64,000 nt of DNA. Origin: Amycolatopsis pithecellobii (GTDB lineage: Bacteria; Actinomycetota; Actinomycetes; Mycobacteriales; Pseudonocardiaceae). The position numbers and the translations under genes are program-made. The stretch is from the NCBI RefSeq assembly GCF_009707865.1, contig NZ_WMBA01000021.1, positions 1 to 64,000 on the forward strand, in the 5' to 3' direction. Shown here one piece after another: positions 54,601-63,600 of this stretch; positions within the stretch are counted from its first letter, which is position 1; every line of letters begins with the position of its first letter. The notes beneath the pieces were generated by a model. It searched no databases. It saw nothing but the letters and a program-made list of their open reading frames with translations, and had not been told where the DNA came from.

Positions 54601-57600
54601 GTTCCGGGATCTTCGTGGTGCGTGGTGGGTCGACAAGGGCGAGCTGGCGTCGGCGGTCGAGGCGGCCGGGTTCGACCGCCTGCGGGACGTGCTGCGCCTG
54701 GCGCGGTTGACCAGCCGGGTGGCGGGTGATCTGGGTGAGCGGGCCCGGGACATCGACGTAACTCCGGGTGCCCTGCTGGACATGGCGTCCGGGGTGAAGG
54801 CCGACCCGGCGGATGTGGCGGCGTTCGTGCTGGCGAACCCTGGCCTGGCGCGTGATGTCGGTACCGGGGCAGTGGACCCGGCACGGGTCACCTCCAGCTA
54901 CCCGGCCTGGACACGGGGCCTGCGCAGCCTGCTGGGGTTGCCGGCCAACACGCCGCTCGCGGCGCTCGGCGACGCGTTGCGCAACTCGGGCGGTCCCGGC
55001 CTCAACGAGCTCGCGCAGCTGCCCCGGGACGAGGCGCGGGCTGTTGTCGAGCCGTTGCGGGAGCAGCTGGCCGCCGAGGTCGTGCGGCGATGGGGTCCGC
55101 GGATCGGGCTGGACGACGCCACCATCGCCCGCGACGAGCTGGACTACGGCCGGCTGGTGGACGCGCTGGAGCAGACGGGGCAGCTCAAGGCCACCCCGGA
55201 CCAGCTGGCCAAGCTGCACTTCCTCAGCACGACCCTCAACCGGGTCCCCGACCTGGCCGCGGCGGTCAGCGAGCTCGGCTACCCGGCCGCGGACATCCTG
55301 GATGTGGCGGCCAACCGCGACGTGCCGATGGATCCGCGGGTGCTGCGCTACCTGACGGAACCCAAGGACCCGACCCTGCCGCCCGGCAGCGTCCAGGACT
55401 TCAGCCTGCGTCGCCTGCTGGATGTCGTCGCGTATCAGGCCGACGGGCCGGGTTTGACGCGTGCCGAATACGTGAAGTTCCTGGCCGACGAGCGACCTCC
55501 GCAGGATCCCCAGCGGCAGCGGATGAGCCCGCTCGACGAGCCACTGCGGACGTGGGCGCGGCGCAATGGCGTCCCGGATTATCTGGCCAAGGCGGCCGAA
55601 GAGTTCAGCGATCCGGCGTACGGCTTCAACGCCGGTGCGATGCGGCGCCTGGTCGATGAGTTCGGCGAGGGCAGCGCGCCGGCGTTGCTGGGCCTGACCC
55701 GGATGCTGCACGAGTTCCCCGCCAATCTGCCGCAGCGGGCCATCACGGAAATCCGGATGCGGCCGCGGGATCTGTTCGTCGGTGCGGTCCGGTTGGCCGT
55801 GGACCCCGGCGACATCGTGGCGTTCGTCCGGTCGACGCCGGATATTCGGCGGAACGCGGACGGGAACGTGGCGCTGGCCGATGTGGTGGCGCGGTACCCG
55901 GAGTGGGAGGCCTACCAGCGTCAGCGCCTGCAGCTCGGGCCGGACGTGTCGATCAGCCGCCTGTTCCAGACGCTGCAGGCGAGCGACCACACCTTCCGCG
56001 ACCTCGACTTGATGCGCGACCTCGACGCTGCCCGCACTGTGGTCGACGATCGCCGCAACCTCATCCGGCTGACTCCCGACCAGTTCGATGCGCGCACGAA
56101 CCATGCCGGGGACCTCGCGAAGTACGGCTATGCGGAGCTGGCGTTGCCGGGGCTGGCGGGGGTCAACCGGGCGAACTACGACAGTGGTCTGCGGGACTAC
56201 CTGCTGAACTGCCTGCTGGCGGTGGTGCAGACGGCCAACACCATCAAGGCCATGCTCGAGGGCAGGCGGGCGGAGTTCGCGGCGCCGGGTACCGACGGTC
56301 CGCTGCCGACCAGGGTGCTGGAAGACCTGGTGGGCTCGCAGTTCGCTCCGCGGGCGGATGGGTTCGACGGTCTGCGAACGGAGCTGGAGGGGAAGCCGCC
56401 GGGCACGCAGGGCCTGGTGATCACCGAGTCCGGCCGCGACGGGGCCGGGCACGGGATCAACGTGGTGCACAACCCGCGGACCGGTCTGGTCGACTTCTTC
56501 GACGGGGCCACCGGTGAGGCACTGGATCCGCGCGGTTCGGCGGAAAAGATCTGGTTCGTGGAGCTGCGTGCCGGGCAGGGTCTGTCGCTGCCGGATCTCA
56601 GCGATGTCGCTCCCGCGCCGGAGCGGCAAGGTGATCGCCCGCCGGAGCTGATCGGCATGCGCCCGGCGAAGCGTCTCAAGACGAACGCCGGTGACGCGGT
56701 CGTGCCGGACCACGCGGAGCGCCGGGACGGCGAACCGTCACCGGGGCCCGCCGAACACGACACCGAGATGCGCGACGCGGAGCCGGCGTCGCCGAGCTTC
56801 CAGTTCCAGGCGGTGGCCGACTCGGACGTCGCTCCGCTGGGGCCGCGCAATGCCCGCAACCAGGACGCGGTGGGCATCGTGGCGACGGCAACGGCGTCCA
56901 CCGCCGACGACCTGCTGGCCATCGCGCGCCGGTATGCGGGCGGGTTCGGGCCGGGTTCACATGAGGGCCGGTTCGGCTTGGTGATCGGTCTGCACGACGT
57001 GTCCGGCAGCGACGCCCAGATCCGGCAGAAGATCCGCGACTTCGAGGCCGAGTGGGCGCGGACGGGCACGTTCCCGGTGGCCGTGGCCGGGATGACCTGG
57101 CAGGAGACGACCGGTGCGCCGGGCGGGGTGCCGGCCGAGGCCGTCCGCGGGACGCTCACGCAACATCCGTTGACGGCGCTGGTCGCCGGGATGGTCCGTG
57201 CGGAGGCCGGCGACAAGCCGGTTTACCTGCACACCGGCGATGCCGGTGCGGAGACGCTGGCCACCCGCGGTGGTCCGTTGTTCGACGCCGTGGACCACCT
57301 GGTGCGCGACGCCGGTGGCCGGCCGCCGGAGGTCATCAGCGGTGGTCGGCTGCCGCGTTCGGACGACGGTGCCGGCGGTGACCTGGCCGCGCTGCTGGAT
57401 TCGGCGGTGCGGCAGGCGATGGCGGACGTCGATCCGCGCAGCGTGCGGTTCCCGGACCAGAACACCTTCATCCGCCTCGACGGTGCCGGGATTCCGGCGG
57501 ACGGTGACTCGGTGGTCCGGGACCGTGCTGCCGACCCGCGGGGTGAAGACGAGGATCTGGCGGTTTTCGAGCCGAGCCTGGCGGTGCGCACGGACGGTCA

Positions 57601-60600
57601 GGGTGCCGACGGCAGCCATGCGGACAAGGCCACGTGGACCGAGCAGATCTCGCGGTACATCGCGGCCACGACGAAGTTCGATCCGGCGCTGGCGGCCAGT
57701 TTCGCGAACATCGCGTTCCAGGACATCGGCACCGGCGGGGGAGTGCCGGTCCCGCGGGACCGCAACACGCTGATGGCGCGTCTGTCCCAAGAGGACACTG
57801 CCGCGATCGCGCGGGCACGGAAGGCCGATCCGAACTCGGTGGTGCGGTTGACCCGGATCGCGGTCGGCACGCGGGACGCGCTGATGGACGGGCTGCACCG
57901 GAACCGGGCGGGAAGCGCGGAACCCGACCCGCGGACCGGGCAGCCGCGTGCGGACGCGGACGTGCTGGGCGTGACCCCGGAGCAGCTGGCGTCATTCCGT
58001 GCGCTGGGCGAGGACGCGCATCCCGCGACGGCCCGGTTCGTGGCTTCGCAGTGGGGTGTCGAGCCGAGCCAGGTCGTGGACCTGTCGGTGCGGCTCGGGA
58101 TGGCGCCGCTCGCACTTTCCCGGCATGTGGGGGAGCTCGCCGACGGCGTGCTGCCGAAGGCGGCCGGGCACCTGCGTCTGGACCCGGCCGGTTCGGCTGT
58201 GCTGCACGCGCCACTGGTGGCCGTGGTCCGCGAGGCCCTGGCTCAGGACGGCCACGCCGGTGTCGAGCGGTTGAGCGGCGCGGACCTGGCGGAAGGTCTG
58301 CGGGACCAGCTGCGGCCACACGGTGTGCGGACGGTCGACGACGTCGTTTTCCTGGCCGGGACGGCGAAACGGCTGGGCTGGGGCGCGAACGACCTGCCGA
58401 TGCTGGAGGCGTTCGGCAGGCGCCGTGGCGTGTCGTGGGAGCTGCTGCACGACGTGCCGGCCGATCTGGCGGACGAGCATCTGGGACTGGCGCGGGATGC
58501 GCAACGGTACGCCGACGCCGGTGATTTCGAGGCGCTGGCGGGTCTGCTGAACCTGCCCAGCGGTGACGTGGTGCGCGCGGTGGCGCGGAAGCTGAACGTG
58601 GTGCAGCCCGCGGATCTGGTGGCGTTGCGGGACGACTTCCAGCGGGTGCGGGACAATGCCGATGTCCCGCCGAGGTACAGCGCCGACGAGCAGGCGGCGT
58701 ACCTGGTGGACAACCTCAAGACCGAGGTGGCCGCACAGGGCGCCGATCTGGACCGTTACGTGGCGGTCAGCACCCGGCTGGGTTTCCCGGCGACCCTGCT
58801 GGCGGCGCTGACCCTGTCCGGGGCGCATTTCCGGCGGCTGGCCGCGGGATTCCTGGCCGATACCCAGCAGGTGCGCGAAAGCGACCGCGCGGTGTCCTAT
58901 GTGGACATGCTGCGCCGGTACCGCGAAGAAACCGCGATACCCAACTCGGAAATCGCGCCCTACGATCCGTCGGGCAACTACACCGGCACTCCGGAAAACC
59001 TGACCGTCTCCTACGAGCTCGGGGCGTGGCACAAGCAGCGGCCGGGCCGGCTCATGGTGGCCGACGCCGGCCTCGCGCACACCCTGATCGCGTCCCTGCT
59101 CACCGACGACACGGGCAAGTCCGTGCCGGGCTATAGCGTGGCGGCCGGCGACGGAGTGAGCACGGGGATACCGGCAGGCGTGTTCTCCCACGCTCCGGAA
59201 CGGCTCAACGCGTGGGCCGAACACCTCGGGGTGGATCTCGCTCGCTTCACCGAACCGGCCCGGCACTCCCAGGCCGAGGTGCAGGCGCTGGCCCGGGCCG
59301 GACTGCCGGTCAAGCAGGTGGAGCAGGCGCGCGACAAGCTCGGCCGGGTTCCGATGGATCTGCTGGGCCTGGCCGAACGGCTCGGGGTCAAGCCGCTGTA
59401 CCTGCTGCGGCTCGCGAACGCGCTGGAGACCGATCCGCGCCATCTGTCGTGGCTGGGCCCGATCTTCCGTTCGGCCGACTACAGTGACGCCGTCCGCTCG
59501 ACGGTGCGGCTGGCCGGGTATCTGAAGAACCACGCGGAATTGGCGTTCTCGGCCGCCAGTGGCGAGGCGGTGCGGCTGCCGTGGATCGCCTGGTTGTTCA
59601 ACCACACGACCATGGACCGCGCCGAAGCCGACCGGTGGATGAGCTCGTGGTGGGCCCAGCAGCTGCCCGGCCGGACCGCGAAGGAGATCGTCCGGCTGCT
59701 CGACGTCGTGCCGGGCCTTCGGATCGCCGACATTCCCCAGCTCCTGGCCCAGACGGGGTTGGAGCGGACGGCGGACAATCTCGCGGCCTTGTGGCAGGTG
59801 ATCTCCGGAGGCCGGCGGGTGCCATCGGCCACGGAACTTTCGGCGGTGGCGGCGCAGGCGGGCGTGCCGCTCGCGAGTGCCCTCCGGGTCGTGCGTCAGC
59901 TGAGTGGCCGCCTGCGGGCGATCCTGCCGTTCCGCGATGTGCTGCACCAGCTGGCTGGCGGCGGTGCGGTGCGCGACCTCGACGTCTTCAACGCCACCGC
60001 CGCGGTCAGGGGTGCGGCCGCGAGGTTGCGTCAGCCGATCGAGCGGCTGTACGACTTCCTGGCCGAGCGGCAGCCGTCGCAGGCCCAGGTCAACGATCAG
60101 GCCTACCTGGTGGCCGAGGGCGGGCGCTGGATCCGGGCGCAGGATGGGGCACCGGCATCGGTCGACCACACGCCGATCAGCGGCAAGCCCTGGTATGACC
60201 GGGGCCGGCTGGAACGTCTGATCGACAGGGTCGGTGCCGAACACGAAGGCAGGATCGTCGCGCTGGCACTGGCGCTGGACCGGATTCCCCACAACGCGTG
60301 GATGGCCGGGACGGATCCGGCGCGGATCAGGGCGACGCGAGCGGAGATGCTGGACGCCTCCGTGCGGCTCAGGGCGGATCCGAAGGATCTTCGGGCCTTC
60401 TTGCTCAGCGAGCCGATCGACGGGCCCAAGTCGGGCCAGGCCACCGGGGATGTGCTGGTGACCGAGATCGTGGCGCGCTACCCGGCGTGGGAGCAGCGGA
60501 TCCGTGACCGGTTCCAGCTCCCGGGCCACGTGTCGGTCGGCGACCTGTTCGGGAGGCTGCAGAACGACGGGCACACGTTCTCCTATCTGGAGACCATGTC

Positions 60601-63600
60601 ACCGGACGAGGCGATCAAGGAAGCCCAGCGGTACGACCTGGCCAGCCGGCTGCGGGCGAACGTCGTCCATCTGCGGGTCTTCGAGCGCGAGGCGCCGTGG
60701 CTGGACCACGAGCGGTTGTACGACCTGCTCGCGCAGCTGGGCCGGGAGCAGAACTTCGACAACTTCACGGAGCTGCGCGACTACAGCCGCAAGATCCGTC
60801 GCCTGCCCGATCACCTGCCGCGGGTGGCGGCCGAGCTGGGCATACCAGTGGACCGGCTCTACGACCACAGCCGCACCCAGGAGGCAGATCCCGATGGCCT
60901 GCGGATGTTCCCCGGCTTTGTCCGCCTCCTCACGAAACCGCAGTTACGCGGGAGCGAACTGAGCCGCCAGCAGGGTCGTGTCCGGCAGGTGATCGAGGGC
61001 CTGCAGAACAAGCTGGGCTGGTCCCGTGCGGACGTGTTCCGGTTCATCACGGACACCCAGCCGAGGCTGAGGGACCTGGATGCGGCGATCAAGGTCGCCG
61101 ACAACGCGCTGCCGTGGCGCCAACAGACGGCGAACGGGCTGCTGAGGACCGCCCGGCAGTGGGGCGACACCAACGACGTCACCACCGACTACCTCGCGCT
61201 CGTCCGCGACTCCGTCCCCGGCCTCAGCGATTCCGCCGTGATGAAGCGGCTGATCGATCGGGAGGGACTGCAGGAAGCGGCCCGCTCCATCGGCCCGCAC
61301 CGCGTGCCGGACATGCTGATGCACGCCCTCAGGACGGGCTGGTCTCCTCACGACCTCACGAAGCCCGCCGACGAGCTCGGTATCGAGCCCGCGCTGCTGT
61401 ACGACCTGGCCGCCAAGCTCGGGGTCGACCCGAACGAGGTCGTCGCGTTCGTGCACTCGAACGGCCCGGCGGTCCGCAACCGTGCCGGTGACTTCGACGA
61501 GTTCGCGGTGCTGCGCCAGTTCCCGGCTTGGGCGCGGGAACAGCGGGAGCGGCTCGGCCTTGGTCCGAACCACCAGCTCGCCGCGGTACTCGAGCACGTG
61601 CGGAGCGGGAAGAGCGCAAAGGAACTGCAGGACAACGCGACCCGGACGGTGCAGGACGCGACGCCTGCGGAGATCGAGAAGATCCGGGACCAGCTCGACG
61701 CCCGGATGGAACACCGGTGGATGCCCTGGCTGAACAACTGGGCGGATCTGGCGAACGGTAATGCGGCGAGCTGGGAACTGCACGGGATCGTCAAGGATCG
61801 CGACACGATGCGCTGGCTCGACTTCAGCCGCGTCGTCAGTGCGATGGAGGAGCTGGGCCTGCCGGCGACCTTCGTGAACTTCCGGACCATGGCCCGCGGC
61901 AGCTACCACGCGGGCCGGGTCGTCGACGATCTCGGGCGGGCGGCCGCCGCGGCGGGGCTGCCGTACCGGGTCGCGTTGCGGCTCATGTCCGAGCTGGGGG
62001 CCGACCCGTGGGCGCTGTCGTCGGTCAAGCATCTGATCCGCAGCAGCCACGGGATCGACCCGGCCGCAGTGGGCAGCAGCGTCGGGTATTACAGCCTCCG
62101 CACCGAGATCATCGACCGGGCCGCTGCGATGAGCACCCGCCTCGGCTTGGGCCGCGACGAGGCGTTCCGGTTCCTGGCGGCCGTGCGGCCGGACCCGGAG
62201 CAGATGCGGCACTGGCTGCGCGACGCCGGCCAGCTCGCGGCACACGGCGGAATGCCGGTTCCGGACCTGTTCCGGCTGGCCACCAGGTTGAAGGCCGCTC
62301 CCGACGAGGTGGCCCGGTTCGTCCAAGTCCAGGGGCAGGCACTGCGTGGCGCCGACGGTGCCGTCGATCCGGCACTGGCGGCCCGTGACTATCCACAATG
62401 GACTGCGCAGCGACCGGACCCGCGCGTTGCTGTCGGACCGACGGTGCCGTTGGATCAGCACAAGCTCGACACCCTGCTCGGCGCGATGAGCACCGATCCG
62501 CGGGTCTTCGATCAGGCACGCCGGGTACTGGCCGCGTTCAGCACGGAAATAAGGCGGATTCCGGACGATCTTCCCGACGTGGCCGCGACGTTGAGGGTGG
62601 ACCCGACGCGGCTCTATTTCGCCGCTCGCGCGCTGCGCATCGACCCGGCGCAGGTGGGCATGTTCGGCGACCTGATCGGGGCCTTGCGGCAGCCGCTGGA
62701 AGCCGGTCCCCACGGCCCGCAAGAGCCGCCTGCCGTGCGGGCCGCGGTCGAGCGGATCGATGACTCGGTGCGGTACGTCGCCGCGGGGCTGGACTGGCCA
62801 CGGCAGGACCTGTTCCAGTTCATGCGGGAGACCGGGACCTCGCCGGACGAGCTGGGTGCCGCCGCCCAGTCCATGGCGAACGGCATCCGCCATCCGTTCT
62901 TCGACGCCGCCTGGCGATGGGGCATGGCGAACGGGATGCGGCCGGACTACGTGACGGTCTCGGCGAACTGGGACCGGCTGCGGGCCGGCACGGGCACCAC
63001 CGATCCCGCGGAATTCCGTGATCTCCGTGGCGCGTGGTGGATCGATCGGGACCAGCTGCGCCACGCGGTCGACGCGGCCGGGTTCGACCGGCTGCGGGAT
63101 GTCCTGCGGCTGACCCGGTTGACCAGCCGGGCGCCGGGGGATCTGGGTGGCTTGTCCCGTGAGCTCGGGATGTCCCCGGATCTGCTGGTGAACGTGGCGA
63201 CCGCGGTGCGGGCGGACCCGGCGGACGTGGCGGCGTTCGTACGCGCGAATCCCGGTGTGGTGCGCGATGGCCGGACCGGGGCGGTGCTTCCGGACAAGGT
63301 CATGGCGAGGTATCCGGCTTGGGCGCAGGGGCTGCGTACCAGGCTGCGGTTGCCGGCGAACATGTCGATCGCGGTGCTCGACGTGGCGTTGCGTGGCTCT
63401 GGCCATTCCGGCCTCGGTGCCCTCGCGCGGATGACCGACGACGCGGCGCGCGCGGTTGTCGAGCCGTTGCGGGAGCAGCTGGCCGACGAGGTCGTGCGGC
63501 GGTGGGCCCCGCGGCTGGGGCTGGCCGACGAAACCGTCCGGCAGGATCTGCTCGAGTCGCCCGCACTGGACTACAGCCGCATGGTGGACGTACTGGGGTC

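Larger units (their letters stand above)
48374..56797 (+). repeat. Mega-repeat unit 3 (2,808 residues)
   Basis: Begins FRYAGFEFRPAGDTEVVG. Alpha/beta domain 48374-49375, RFAASQWGVQPAEVADLSA (about 49610), PSWLFWLFNQAA (about 51190), AEFRDLRGAWWVDKGEL (about 54598), papain-fold domain 56102-56570, then a short 76-residue linker with RPAKRLKTN (about 56660-56686). Confidence 0.88.
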
